Source: Romboutsia lituseburensis
Lineage (GTDB): Bacteria > Bacillota > Clostridia > Peptostreptococcales > Peptostreptococcaceae
Assembly: GCF_024723825.1 (NCBI RefSeq)
Contig: NZ_JANQBQ010000001.1
Location: 2,604,001 to 2,668,000 of the forward strand
DNA length: 64,000 nt
Direction: 5' to 3'
How positions within the stretch are numbered: position 1 is the first letter of the stretch; every line of letters starts with the position of its first letter. Shown here piece by piece: positions 51,071 to 60,884 of this stretch. The notes under the pieces are model-generated. The model was not told the origin of the DNA. It searched no databases and worked only from the letters and a program-made list of their open reading frames with translations. The position numbers and the translations under genes were made by a program.

Positions 51071-51700
51071 ATGGATATTTTTAATACAGCTATAATTCTA
51101 GCTGGAGGAAGAAGTTTAAGGATGAAATTTGATAAACAATTTCTAGTTATAGATAACGAACGCTTAATGTATAAAGTTATAAAAAATCTAGAAAAACACT
51201 TTAAAGAGATAATAATAGTAACAAATAAACCCGATATGTACGAAAATGGTAAATATACAATTATTTGTGATGATATAAAAAATGTAGGACCTTTAGGGGG
51301 GATATTGGCGGGATTAAGCACAAGTAAAAGTCAGTACTCTTATATAGTAGCTTGTGACATGCCAAATATAGATGATTATTATATAAATTATCTGAAAAAT
51401 AAAATAGTAGAAGACTTAAATACAGAAAGAGAATATAGTGTATATATATCAAATATAAAAGGTAAGACTCAATTCTTTCATGGATTTTATAAGAATTCAT
51501 TAAAAGATAACTTATATACATATATTTATAATGAAAAATCTAAATCAATTAAAAGCTTCTTAAATTTACAAGACATAAAAGCTAATGTTATATACGATGA
51601 AGAATTTAAGCAAAATGGATTTAATGAAGATATCTATATAAACTTAAATACTCAAGAAGACCTAAAAAAATATATAGAGAAAAATCATACATTATATTAA
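51071..51700 (+). CDS. mobA: Molybdenum cofactor guanylyltransferase MobA
   Basis: A 209-residue nucleotidyltransferase that adds GMP to molybdopterin to make MGD, the cofactor form used by formate dehydrogenase. The signature LAGGRSLRMKFDK matches the family LAGGxSxRMGxDK with Lys for Gly. GPLGGILAGL and YIVACDMPNI are also typical. The ATG at 51071 is preferred to 51062, which overlaps the AGGAT site. It lies 235 bp before fdhF, which would need this cofactor. Confidence 0.9.
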   Translation: MDIFNTAIILAGGRSLRMKFDKQFLVIDNERLMYKVIKNLEKHFKEIIIVTNKPDMYENGKYTIICDDIKNVGPLGGILAGLSTSKSQYSYIVACDMPNIDDYYINYLKNKIVEDLNTEREYSVYISNIKGKTQFFHGFYKNSLKDNLYTYIYNEKSKSIKSFLNLQDIKANVIYDEEFKQNGFNEDIYINLNTQEDLKKYIEKNHTLY

Positions 51701-51935
51701 ATAAAAAGATAGTTAGATTCTGAAACATTAAAGGGATTTAAAGTACTTTTATTGAATATAAATTAATTTATATGGCTTTTTATAAGGTCGATTTAAGACA
51801 AGCATTGTAAAAAATAATCAAATACTTAGTGCGATTTTAGATTACTTCTATATTAACGACAAATTTATTTTTCATCTATAGACAAGAAGTATTTAAAATA
51901 AATTTACTCAAAAAACTTGAGGGGGAGGATTGTCA
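51701..51935 (+). promoter_or_regulatory. Intergenic region before fdhF
   Basis: A short dyad ATATAAATT/AATTTATAT followed by GGCTTTTTAT (51757-51783) may end the mobA transcript. A weak promoter candidate is TTAACG, 18 bases, TATAGA (51853-51882). GGGGGAGG lies 7 bases before the fdhF start. Confidence 0.4.
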
Positions 51936-54080
51936 ATGGAGAATAAAGTGTTAACAGTTTGTCCTTACTGTGGTGCTGGTTGTCAACTATATTTAGTAGT
52001 AGAAAATAATAAAATAGTAAGAGCAGAACCCGCAAATGGAAGAACTAATGAAGGTAATTTGTGTCTAAAGGGACACTATGGATGGGACTTTTTAAATGAT
52101 CCTAAAATTTTAACTTCTAGATTAAAAAAGCCTATGATAAGAAAAAAAGGACAATTAGAAGAAGTAGAGTGGGATGAAGCAATAAGCTATACAGCATCTA
52201 GATTGAGTGAAATAAAAGAAAAATATGGACCAGATGCCATAATGGGAACAGGTTCAGCAAGAGGTCCAGGAAATGAAGCAAACTATATAATGCAAAAATT
52301 TATGAGAGCTGCAATTGGTACAAATAACGTTGACCATTGCGCACGTGTTTGACATGCACCATCAGTAGCCGGTCTGGCTTACTCGTTAGGTAATGGAGCA
52401 ATGTCAAACTCTATACCAGAAATAGAAAATAGTGATTTGCTTTTTGTATTTGGATATAATGGAGCAGACTCACATCCAATAGTTGCAAGAAGAATAGTAA
52501 GAGCAAAAGAAAAAGGAGCAAAAATTATAGTAACAGATCCTAGAATTACAGAGTCAGCAAGAATATCAGATTTACATTTACCTATAAAAGGTGGAACTAA
52601 TATGATTTTAGTTAATGCATTTGGACATGTATTAATAGAAGAAGAGTTGTATGATAAAAGATTTGTTGAACAAAATACAGTAGGATTTGAAGAATATAAA
52701 GAAATTGTAAAAAAATATACACCTGAATATGCTGAAAAAATAACAAAAGTTCCAGCAAATTTAATTAGAAAAGCTATGAGAGAATATGCAAAGGCTAAAA
52801 ATGCTATGATTCTTTATGGAATGGGTGTAACTCAATTTGGCCAAGCTGTAGATGTTGTTAAGGGATTAGCATCACTTGCACTTCTTACGGGTAATTTTGG
52901 TAGAGAAAGTGTTGGTATAGGTCCAGTTCGTGGACAAAACAATGTACAGGGAGCTTGTGATATGGGAGTTCTTCCTAATGTATATCCAGGTTATCAAAAT
53001 GTAGTAGACGATAAGGTAAGAGAAAAATTCGAAAATGCTTGGGGAGTGAAATTATCTCCGAATAATGGTTATAGTTTAACTCAGGTTCCACATCTAGTAC
53101 TTAAGGAACATAAACTTAAAGCATACTATATTTTTGGAGAAGATCCAGTCCAAAGTGACCCAGATGCAGCAGAGGTAAGGGAAACTCTAGATGAGTTAGA
53201 ATTTGTAATTGTACAAGATATATTTATGAATAAAACAGCACTTCATGCAGATGTAGTTTTACCAGCTACTTCATGGGGAGAACATGATGGGGTTTATACT
53301 TGTGCAGATAGAGGATTCCAGTTAATGAGAAAAGCTGTAGAACCAAAAGGTGATGTTAAAACAGATTGGCAGATAATCTGTGACATATCAACAGCAATGG
53401 GATATTCGATGAAGTATAAAAATACTAAAGAAATTTGGGATGAAATGAGAAATTTATGCCCAAGTTTTAAAGGAGCTACATATGAAAAAATGGAAGCTCA
53501 AGGAAGTGTTCAATGGCCTTGTAGGGATGAAGGTGAACATGATAAAGGAACCAAGTATTTATATGAAGGTGAAGTGTTCTCAACTCCAAGTGGAAAAGCG
53601 AATTTATTTGCAACAGAATGGAGACCACCTATGGAAGTTGAGGATGATGAATATCCGTTTAGTTTATGTACGGTAAGAGAAGTAGGGCATTATTCTGTAA
53701 GAACTATGACAGGTAACTGTAGAGCTCTTGCTAAGCTAGAGGATGAACCAGGGTATCTTCAAATAAATGAAGAAGATGCAACTAATTTAGGTATTGAAGA
53801 TGGAGAACTTATAAGGGTAAGTTCAAGAAGAGGAAGTGTAGTAACTAGAGCATTAGTGACAGATAGAGTTAATAAAGGTGCTACATATATGACATATCAG
53901 TGGTGGATAGGTGCATGTAATGAACTAACAATAGCTAATTTAGATCCAATATCTAAAACACCGGAATATAAGTATTGTGCAATAAAAGTTGAAAAGATAG
54001 AAGATCAAGATAAAGCAGAACAATTTATTAAAGATGAGTATATAAAAATAAGAAAACAAATGCTTATTGAAAATGCTTAA
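51936..54080 (+). CDS. fdhF: Formate dehydrogenase H-type catalytic subunit, selenocysteine-containing
   Basis: A 714-residue molybdo- or tungsto-enzyme interconverting formate and CO2. The N-terminal [4Fe-4S] ligands are C9, C12, C16 and C43, with K45 following. An in-frame TGA at 52350-52352 encodes Sec139 in the context CARV-Sec-HAPSVAG, the same context as E. coli FdhF (Sec140-His141). Downstream are GPVRGQNNVQGACDMG and the C-terminal MopB domain (VREVGHYSVRTMTGN). Read without selenocysteine it would look like two broken genes. It heads the mobB-fdhD/hycB/hydA2 cluster, fitting a hydrogen-dependent CO2 reductase. The metal cannot be told from the sequence. Confidence 0.96.
52350..52392 (+). 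promoter_or_regulatory. SECIS element of fdhF
   Basis: Immediately after the TGA, GTAGCC/GGCTTAC forms a stem around the apical loop GGTCT with one bulged T. The E. coli fdhF SECIS has the same GGUCU loop and bulged U, which bind SelB. Confidence 0.85.
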
Positions 54081-54124
54081 ATTATTGAAAATGACATAGA
54101 AACTACTAGAAAGGTATAAGACAA

Positions 54125-55453
54125 ATGAAAAATATATATCCAACATCAGATAAGATCATTATATCAATAGTATCTACTAAATCAGGAATGGGAAAAACAA
54201 CTCTGGTAGAATCATTAATAAAAAAATTTAAAGAAAAAGGCTATAGAGTAGGTGCATTAAAGCATGATGCTCATAAATTTGAAGTAGATAAAAAGGGAAA
54301 GGATAGCTATAAATTTACACAAGCTGGAGCACAAGAAGTTGTACTAGCATCAAAGGAAAAAATAGCATTAATGAAATTGTTAAATAAAGAAGAAAGAATA
54401 GATAATATTGTTAAATTATTTAATGATGTTGATATTATTTTTACAGAAGGTTTCAAAAACAATAATTTTCCTAAGATTGAAGTACATAGAAAATCAGTAG
54501 ATAATAAATTTTTATTCAATGATGAAAAGTTTAAAAAAGGAACTTTTCTTGCTCTAGCAACAGATGAAAATGTTGAAGGTATATTAAATTTAGATTTAAA
54601 TAATATAGAAAAAATAGTATCATTTATAGAATCTTTTATATTTAAAAATCAACAATTACAAAAAGAAAATCAGAAAAATATTTTAACTCATTATAAATAT
54701 GAGGATTTATATAAGAAGTCAATTATTAAAATAGAAAAAGAAAATTTAAAGCATATAGAAGAAGATATAATAGGAGAATACCCACTTAGCCTTATATTAA
54801 ATAAAAACTATCATAGCACGTTTTTATGTACACCAAGAGATATAAAACCGCTAATAGTCGGCTTTTTAGCAACTAAAGGTTATATAAAAAATAAAAATAA
54901 TATTAAAAAGATAGAAATCAATGAGTTAGAATCAATAGTAAATGTAGAAATATCTAATGAAGAACATGAAAATTTAAATAAAGAAATGATATTTTTAAAT
55001 TCATTAAACTATATAGAATGTGAAAAGGTATCAAATGGCAATGTTAATATAGAGATAGAGACTATATATGAAATAATGGATAAAAATTTAAATTCATCTA
55101 AATTATTTAAAGATACCGGAGGAGTACATAGTGTTTCTATATTTAATCAAAACAAGGCTGTAATAACTTGTGAAGATGTAGCACGACATAATGCAATGGA
55201 TAAAGCTATAGGACATTGTATATTAGAAGGTATTAACTTGAAAGATAAAATTATTTTAGTAAGTGGCAGAATTTCATTAGAAATGATGCTTAAGGCAGCT
55301 CAAATGCAAATACCTGTAATCATATCAAAATCAGCACCTACGAACTTATCAATAGAACTAGCAAATAAATTAAATATAACTCTTATAGGCTTTGTAAGAG
55401 GAGAAAGAATGAATATTTATACAAATCCTCAGAGAGTATTAATTAAAGTTTAA
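54125..55453 (+). CDS. MobB-FdhD fusion protein
   Basis: A 442-residue fusion. Residues 1 to about 170 are MobB (P-loop STKSGMGKTTLVES near 17-30; ALKHDAH; IFTEGFK), a GTPase helping MGD synthesis. Residues about 195-442 are FdhD, which sulfurates the cofactor of formate dehydrogenase (TGGVHSVSIF, CEDVARHNAMDKAIGH, LVSGRISLEMMLKAAQ, KSAPTNLSIELA, GFVRGERMNIYT). The FdhD CxxC sulfur-transfer motif is missing: at the expected place there is only NSLNYIECEK with a single Cys299. It follows fdhF by 44 bp and is probably co-transcribed. Confidence 0.93.
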   Translation: MKNIYPTSDKIIISIVSTKSGMGKTTLVESLIKKFKEKGYRVGALKHDAHKFEVDKKGKDSYKFTQAGAQEVVLASKEKIALMKLLNKEERIDNIVKLFNDVDIIFTEGFKNNNFPKIEVHRKSVDNKFLFNDEKFKKGTFLALATDENVEGILNLDLNNIEKIVSFIESFIFKNQQLQKENQKNILTHYKYEDLYKKSIIKIEKENLKHIEEDIIGEYPLSLILNKNYHSTFLCTPRDIKPLIVGFLATKGYIKNKNNIKKIEINELESIVNVEISNEEHENLNKEMIFLNSLNYIECEKVSNGNVNIEIETIYEIMDKNLNSSKLFKDTGGVHSVSIFNQNKAVITCEDVARHNAMDKAIGHCILEGINLKDKIILVSGRISLEMMLKAAQMQIPVIISKSAPTNLSIELANKLNITLIGFVRGERMNIYTNPQRVLIKV

Positions 55454-55494
55454 AGAGAAGTATTAAATACTTTTAAGAAGGGAAATAGGGGAAT

Positions 55495-56046
55495 ATGAAA
55501 AATCAAATAGGTTCATTTGTAATAGCAGACCCAAATAAGTGCACAGGATGTAGATCTTGTGAACTTGCATGTTTTGCAACTCACAACGAAGAGAATAACA
55601 TTGGGTATACAGTTGGAACAGTAGAAACACCGGTAATACCTAGGCTGTATTTAGTTAAAGATGAAAAGTTTTATATGCCAATACAATGTAGACAATGTGA
55701 GCATGCTCCTTGCTTAAATACATGTCCTGTAAATGCAATTAAAAAAGATAATAATGTCATGATGGTTAATGAAGAAAAGTGCATCGGATGTAAGACATGT
55801 TTAGTTGCATGTCCTTTTGGAGCGATAGATTTACTGCCTCAATATAAAGACGGAGAAGAGGTTGAGCAAACAGCATTAAAAGAAAGCAATAAAGTAGCAT
55901 ATAAGTGTGATTTATGTAAGGACAAAGAAAAAATAGCTTGTGTAAACGCATGTCCACAACAAGCCCTAAAACTAGTTACACCTATGGATGATAAAAAAGC
56001 TAAAAATAGAAAAGCAGCAGCAAGTTTACTAATGGCGAATAAATAA
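55495..56046 (+). CDS. Four-cluster ferredoxin subunit, HycB/HydN-like (1)
   Basis: A 183-residue electron-transfer protein with cysteine sets for four [4Fe-4S] clusters: CTGCRSCELAC, CRQCEHAPCLNTC, CIGCKTCLVAC and CDLC...CVNAC. This is the HycB/HydN arrangement that links formate dehydrogenase to a hydrogenase. It lies between the fdhD fusion and the hydrogenase gene. A Lys/Ala-rich tail ends it. Confidence 0.92.
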   Translation: MKNQIGSFVIADPNKCTGCRSCELACFATHNEENNIGYTVGTVETPVIPRLYLVKDEKFYMPIQCRQCEHAPCLNTCPVNAIKKDNNVMMVNEEKCIGCKTCLVACPFGAIDLLPQYKDGEEVEQTALKESNKVAYKCDLCKDKEKIACVNACPQQALKLVTPMDDKKAKNRKAAASLLMANK

Positions 56047-56068
56047 AATAAGTTAAGGGGGAGCGTTT

Positions 56069-57445
56069 ATGATAGTTGATATAGATAAAGATTTGTGCAC
56101 AGGATGTAGAGAATGTATTAAAGTCTGTCCTGTGGATGCAATTGAAGGAGCTCAGGGAAAACCACAACAAATAAATGTTGATAAGTGTATAATATGTGGA
56201 CAGTGTGTACAAGTATGCAAGTCGTATGCATCTATAATAGATGAAAGTATTGAATTTGTGGATAATAAAAGAAGTGAAAGAAAAATTCCAGCAATTATAA
56301 AAGAGCCTATGTTTGCAGCATACAATAAATGTGATGTAGATAAGGTTAAAAAAGCACTACAAGATCCAAATATTTTTACTATAGTCCAATGTGCTCCAGC
56401 TGTAAGAGTGGCACTTAGTGAAGATTTTGGATATGATTTGGGAGAATTAACACCAGAAAAAATGGCATCTGCATTAAAAGCATTAAAATTTGATAGAGTT
56501 TATGATACAAACTTTGCAGCAGATTTAACTATAATGGAAGAAGGTACAGAGTTAATAAAAAGGGTAACAGACAAAGAGAACTTACCAATGTTTACATCAT
56601 GCTGTCCTGCGTGGGTTAAATTTATGGAAGATAACTATCCAGAATTAACAAATCATTTATCTTCATGTAAATCTCCACAACAAATGGCAGGGGTAGTATT
56701 TAAAACTTATGGAGCAAAAATTAATAATATAGATCCATCAAATATATGTAGTATATCTATTATGCCTTGCACTTGTAAAAAATTTGAATGTGATAGAGAA
56801 GAAATGAATTCTAGTGGGTACAAAGATGTAGATATAGTTTTAACAACTAGAGAGTTAGCTTATCTAATAAAGGATATGGATGTAGACTTTAAAAATCTAA
56901 AAGAAGCGAAATTTGAATCACCTTTAGGTGAATATAGTGGAGCTGGTACTATATTTGGTGTAACAGGTGGTGTTATGGAGGCTGCCATAAGAACAGGATA
57001 TGAGCTTATCACTAAAAAAAGTATACCAAGTGTAGATGTAGTAGAAGTTAGAGGAACTGAGGGCTTTAGAGAAAAACAAATAAAAGTAGGAGATCTTAAT
57101 TTAAAAGTAGGAGTTGTAACAGGGCTTAAAAATGTAATCCCAGTACTTGAGAAATTAAAAGCTGGAAATCTAAATTTAGATTTCATAGAGGTAATGACTT
57201 GTCCAGTAGGATGTGTAAGTGGCGGGGGTCAGCCTAAAGTATTGCTAGAAGAGTATAGATTAGCAGCATATGAAAATAGAATTAAGTCAACTTATAGTCA
57301 CGATGAAAGCTTACCAACAAGAAAATCACATGAGAATTTAGAAATTCAAAAGATGTATAATGAATATTTAGGAGAGCCATTAGGCGAAAAATCACATGAC
57401 CTTTTACATACTAAATATTGTATAAAGAAGGAGTTGATTAAATAA
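56069..57445 (+). CDS. [FeFe] hydrogenase, HydA2-like, of the formate cluster
   Basis: A 458-residue hydrogenase. Two N-terminal [4Fe-4S] motifs (CTGCRECIKVCP and CIICGQCVQVC) lead to the H-cluster domain: TSCCPAWVKF, MPCTCKKFE and MTCPVGCVSGGGQP. The second and third motifs vary from the common MPCTSKKFE/MPCTAKKFE and MACPGGC. Gene content (fdhF, fdhD, two hycB-like, this hydA) matches the hydrogen-dependent CO2 reductase of Acetobacterium woodii and the formate-hydrogenase cluster of C. difficile. GGGGGAG precedes the ATG. Confidence 0.93.
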   Translation: MIVDIDKDLCTGCRECIKVCPVDAIEGAQGKPQQINVDKCIICGQCVQVCKSYASIIDESIEFVDNKRSERKIPAIIKEPMFAAYNKCDVDKVKKALQDPNIFTIVQCAPAVRVALSEDFGYDLGELTPEKMASALKALKFDRVYDTNFAADLTIMEEGTELIKRVTDKENLPMFTSCCPAWVKFMEDNYPELTNHLSSCKSPQQMAGVVFKTYGAKINNIDPSNICSISIMPCTCKKFECDREEMNSSGYKDVDIVLTTRELAYLIKDMDVDFKNLKEAKFESPLGEYSGAGTIFGVTGGVMEAAIRTGYELITKKSIPSVDVVEVRGTEGFREKQIKVGDLNLKVGVVTGLKNVIPVLEKLKAGNLNLDFIEVMTCPVGCVSGGGQPKVLLEEYRLAAYENRIKSTYSHDESLPTRKSHENLEIQKMYNEYLGEPLGEKSHDLLHTKYCIKKELIK

Positions 57446-57447
57446 AT

Positions 57448-57972
57448 ATGAACTATTTTGTAATAGCAGATCCTAACAAATGTATAGGATGTAGAACTTG
57501 TACAGTAGCATGTGTTGTAGAACATTCTAAAGAAAATATATTTCATCAAAATCCAGATGATATAAATTTTAACCCTAAGCTTGAAGTAATAAAGACTAAT
57601 AAAGTAAGTGCCCCTATACAGTGTAGACATTGTGAAGATGCTCCATGTTTAAATGTATGCCCTAATAATGCTATAAGCAAATCAAATAATGTGATTAAAA
57701 TAGATGAAGAGAAGTGTGTAGGATGTAAAACATGTATGTTAGCATGCCCTATAGGTGCTATAGATTTTGCAGTAATAGAAAATTTTGATAAAGAAAAACT
57801 GTATTGTGTAGAAAAAATGGTAGCTAATAAGTGTGATTTATGTATTTCATCACCAGATGGTCCTGCGTGCCAAAGGGTATGTCCAACTCAAGCTTTTAAA
57901 ATAGTAGAAAATTTAGAAGAAAATATAAAAAATAAAAGAAAAGCTTCAATAACGAATTTAAGTAATTTATAA
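57448..57972 (+). CDS. Four-cluster ferredoxin subunit, HycB/HydN-like (2)
   Basis: A 174-residue paralogue of the protein two genes upstream. The four cysteine sets are CIGCRTCTVAC, CRHCEDAPCLNVC, CVGCKTCMLAC and CDLC...CQRVC. AAGGAG is 14 bases before the ATG, which lies 2 bases after the hydrogenase stop. Two different HycB-like subunits in one cluster resemble the multi-HycB composition of HDCR. Confidence 0.92.
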   Translation: MNYFVIADPNKCIGCRTCTVACVVEHSKENIFHQNPDDINFNPKLEVIKTNKVSAPIQCRHCEDAPCLNVCPNNAISKSNNVIKIDEEKCVGCKTCMLACPIGAIDFAVIENFDKEKLYCVEKMVANKCDLCISSPDGPACQRVCPTQAFKIVENLEENIKNKRKASITNLSNL

Positions 57973-57978
57973 CAAAAA

Positions 57979-58024
57979 ATATCCTTTCACTATATACTTT
58001 AAATATATATAAGTGAAAGGATAT
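57979..58024. terminator. Bidirectional terminator after the formate cluster
   Basis: ATATCCTTTCACT/AGTGAAAGGATAT between convergent genes, with weak T-runs. Confidence 0.75.
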
Positions 58025-58028
58025 CTTA

Positions 58029-59522
58029 TTATAATACAGGGGATAAAAGTCTAGAAATAGATTCTTTCATCCTTATATTAGTAGGTCTTGAGTTATATAA
58101 ATCTAAAGTCATTTCTTTAGAATTTAATATATCATTTTCGAATATTAATCTTTGTTTTTTAGCAACCTCAGAAGAATACATAAAAGCATTAACTTCGAAG
58201 TTAAGCTCAAAACTTCTTATATCCATATTAGCTGTACCTATAGAGCATATAGCATCATCCATGACTACTGTTTTAGCATGTAAGAAAGATCCTTGATCAT
58301 AAGTATACACTTTAGCTCCAAACTTAAGCAGTTCTCCAGCGTATGAGCAAGATGCCCAATAAACAAAAGGATGATCTGGTTTAGAAGGTATCATTATTCT
58401 TACATCAACACCAGATAAACAAGCTATTTTTAAAGTATCTGTAAGAGTTCTATCTAGAATGAAGTAAGGGCTTTGTATATATACATATTTTTTAGCACCT
58501 TGAATCATTTTAATATATCCATATTTTATTTCATCTAATTCAGTAATATCAGGACCACTAGAAACTATTTGAACACCAACATTATTAGAAGTAGAAGATG
58601 AAGCTTGCATAGTTATACAACAATCATCATTAAAATACTTATCTAACTCTAAATTCTCTTTAGTAGTATATCTCCAATCTAATATAAATCGTATATTTAA
58701 ATCTCTTACACAGTCACCTGTGAGTCTAAGATGTGTATCTCTCCAATTACCGAATTTAGAATCTTTACCTAAATATTCGTCCCCAACATTGTTACCACCT
58801 ACAAAACCTACATTTCCATCTATAACTACTATTTTACGATGATTTCTATAGTTTAAGTTAAAGTTAACAATTTTCATAAATGAAGGGAAAAATGCTCCCA
58901 CTTTTACACCATTCTTTTTTAATTTAAGAATAGCCTTATCAGAAAATAGTCTACTGCCTACTGCATCATATAAAAGTCTTACTTCGACACCTTCTTTAAC
59001 TTTATCCAAAAGAATATCTAGAATTTTATTTCCTATTTCATCATCTTTAAAGATATAAAATTGTATGTTTATATATTTTTTAGCTTTTTTTAGCTCATCT
59101 AATAAGGAATCAAAAAACTCACTAGATTCAGGATAAATATCAATTGTATTATTATCAGTAAAATGAGCGTTATTTGAATTAGCTAATGCATAAATCATAT
59201 CTCTATGATTAGCTACATTTGGTTCAAATTCATTAGCAGATTCTAGCTTAACATGAGTATCTAAAATGTTATTTTTTATTATTTTATCTTCAGCCTCTTT
59301 TATTTTAAACATATTGTCCTTAGAAATTCCTCTTCCAAAACTAAAGTATAAAATAAATCCTACAGCTGGGATAGTACTTAAAATAAGTATCCAAGCAACC
59401 GTTGTTTCAATACTACGTTTCTCTCTAAAAATAAGATTCAAAATAACTAAAAAGTTAATTAGGTACACAGCTGTACCAAGTATTTCATAGCCAGAACCTT
59501 TAAAAAAAGATAAGTCTATCAA
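58029..59522 (-). CDS. cls: Cardiolipin synthase
   Basis: A 497-residue membrane enzyme joining two phosphatidylglycerols to cardiolipin. Two N-terminal helices (ILGTAVYLINFLVILNLIF and TTVAWILILSTIPAVGFILY) precede two phospholipase-D HKD motifs, HRKIVVID and HAKTVVMD. The start is TTG at 59522 because AAGGAGG lies exactly 7 bases upstream; the upstream ATG at 59561 lacks a site. It is a single gene and convergent to the formate cluster. Confidence 0.93.
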   Translation of the reverse strand: MIDLSFFKGSGYEILGTAVYLINFLVILNLIFREKRSIETTVAWILILSTIPAVGFILYFSFGRGISKDNMFKIKEAEDKIIKNNILDTHVKLESANEFEPNVANHRDMIYALANSNNAHFTDNNTIDIYPESSEFFDSLLDELKKAKKYINIQFYIFKDDEIGNKILDILLDKVKEGVEVRLLYDAVGSRLFSDKAILKLKKNGVKVGAFFPSFMKIVNFNLNYRNHRKIVVIDGNVGFVGGNNVGDEYLGKDSKFGNWRDTHLRLTGDCVRDLNIRFILDWRYTTKENLELDKYFNDDCCITMQASSSTSNNVGVQIVSSGPDITELDEIKYGYIKMIQGAKKYVYIQSPYFILDRTLTDTLKIACLSGVDVRIMIPSKPDHPFVYWASCSYAGELLKFGAKVYTYDQGSFLHAKTVVMDDAICSIGTANMDIRSFELNFEVNAFMYSSEVAKKQRLIFENDILNSKEMTLDLYNSRPTNIRMKESISRLLSPVL

Positions 59523-59636
59523 TGTATGACCTCCTTGTTTATTAATATACAATAAATACATTAATATTAATTTAAACGCGATAAATAGTCAAGAAACAAA
59601 TTAAATAAATATTATTTTACACAAAAATATAAAATA

Positions 59637-59671
59637 AAAAAGGATGAAATATTGTCATAATTCATCCTTTT
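59637..59671 (-). terminator. Terminator for the first FNT channel gene
   Basis: AAAAGGATGAA/TTCATCCTTTT with an A-run on the plus strand, so a T-run for the minus-strand transcript. Confidence 0.8.
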
Positions 59672-59700
59672 GAAATAACTATTTAAGTTTTATTTATAAA

Positions 59701-60573
59701 TTAAGCAGCTTTTTTTTCTTGAGCTGAACTTTCTTCCTTATTGTTAAGGAATATGAAGTAGTAAACACCAGCAACAAATACCGCTCCACCTAATATATTA
59801 CCTATAGTAACAGGTATTAAGTTATTTACAAATATATTTGGTAAGTTTATAACAGCAGCATCAGCAGCAGTCTTATGAGCAGCATCTAAAAATGCTGGGT
59901 TAGATTTACTGAAGAATCCAGCGAATAAGTATCCCATATTTGCAACACTATGCTCAAATCCAGCACATACGAATAAGAATATACCAAAGAATCCAGCTAA
60001 TAATTTTCCAGCTACATCTTTAGCAGCGTATGTCATCCAAACAGTAGCACAAACTATCCAGTTACATAATATACCAGATGCTATAGCAGCAACCCATGTA
60101 TATCCAAGTTTACCAACAGCAGTTTTAACTACAACACCACCGTATAATCCATTACTCCAATCAAATACACCTGATAAACTTACAAGGTAAGCAACAAGTA
60201 CTGCACCAACTAAGTTACCAATCCAAACTAGAGCCCAGTTTTTAAAAGTTTGACCCCAAGTAACCTTTTTCTTTAAAGCAGCTAAAGTAACAAGTATATT
60301 ACCTGTAAATAAGTCCGCACCAGCTACTAAAACAAACATAAGTCCAGCAGGGAACATAAGTCCAGCAACCATTTTTCCTAACCCGTAAGTAGCAGGATTA
60401 GCTAATAAATTATAAGCAGCAGCTATTGATCCTAAAGCACCGAATGCTATATAAGCACCAGCTAAGAAAGCAGAAGCTAAAACTTGCTTTGTAGGTGTAT
60501 TAGCTTTTTTTATACCAGCTTTAACAGTGTATTCAGCAACTTCAGCAGGCATAAGCATCTTTTTATCTGACAT
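59701..60573 (-). CDS. Formate/nitrite transporter family channel (1)
   Basis: A 290-residue six-helix FNT channel. Family marks are GAYIAFGALGSIAA (first helix), AGADLFTGN (with the pore Thr loop), WIGNLVGAVLVAYL, NWIVCATVWMTYAAKD (conserved Asn and Lys) and AGFEHSVANMG with the central His. A Lys/Glu-rich tail follows. AAGGAGGA precedes the ATG. Its position next to the formate cluster suggests formate transport, but hydrosulfide or nitrite members look similar. Confidence 0.92.
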   Translation of the reverse strand: MSDKKMLMPAEVAEYTVKAGIKKANTPTKQVLASAFLAGAYIAFGALGSIAAAYNLLANPATYGLGKMVAGLMFPAGLMFVLVAGADLFTGNILVTLAALKKKVTWGQTFKNWALVWIGNLVGAVLVAYLVSLSGVFDWSNGLYGGVVVKTAVGKLGYTWVAAIASGILCNWIVCATVWMTYAAKDVAGKLLAGFFGIFLFVCAGFEHSVANMGYLFAGFFSKSNPAFLDAAHKTAADAAVINLPNIFVNNLIPVTIGNILGGAVFVAGVYYFIFLNNKEESSAQEKKAA

Positions 60574-60884
60574 ATAAAAGTCCTCCTTAAAATATAAAAT
60601 ATAATATCATAATTCATATAAATTCATTATATGAATATTTTTGTCGAAAACTACAACAGAGATAATTATACAATAAAAAACTAAGTTTGTATACAATAAA
60701 CAGCTAAACTTATGTTAAATAGTTTTTATAAAAAAATACAAATTTTTTAAAATTAATAAACTAAATATAGCATAAAATCTTAAAAAGGTTTAATGTATAC
60801 AACTGGATTTTTAACCAAAATATAGGAAAACGGTGTTATAATATTTTTGCAAGCTTATCTATAAATAAATTTGGGGGTGGAATT
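60574..60884. promoter_or_regulatory. Divergent FNT intergenic region with repeated TGTATACAA
   Basis: TTGTATACAA (60687-60696, palindromic) and ATGTATACAA (60793-60802) have centres 106 bases apart. An extended -10, TG-T-TATAAT, at 60834-60842 serves the plus-strand channel. The repeated motif may be an operator for both genes. Confidence 0.5.

Noticed and set aside
51701-51935. Sigma-54 promoter or molybdenum-cofactor riboswitch before fdhF
   Set aside because: No TGGCAC-N5-TTGCA element and no long structured leader were found.
51936-54080. fdhF as two genes or a nonsense-mutated pseudogene
   Set aside because: The in-frame TGA is at the exact selenocysteine position and is followed by a SECIS hairpin; the frame continues unchanged to a full-length enzyme.
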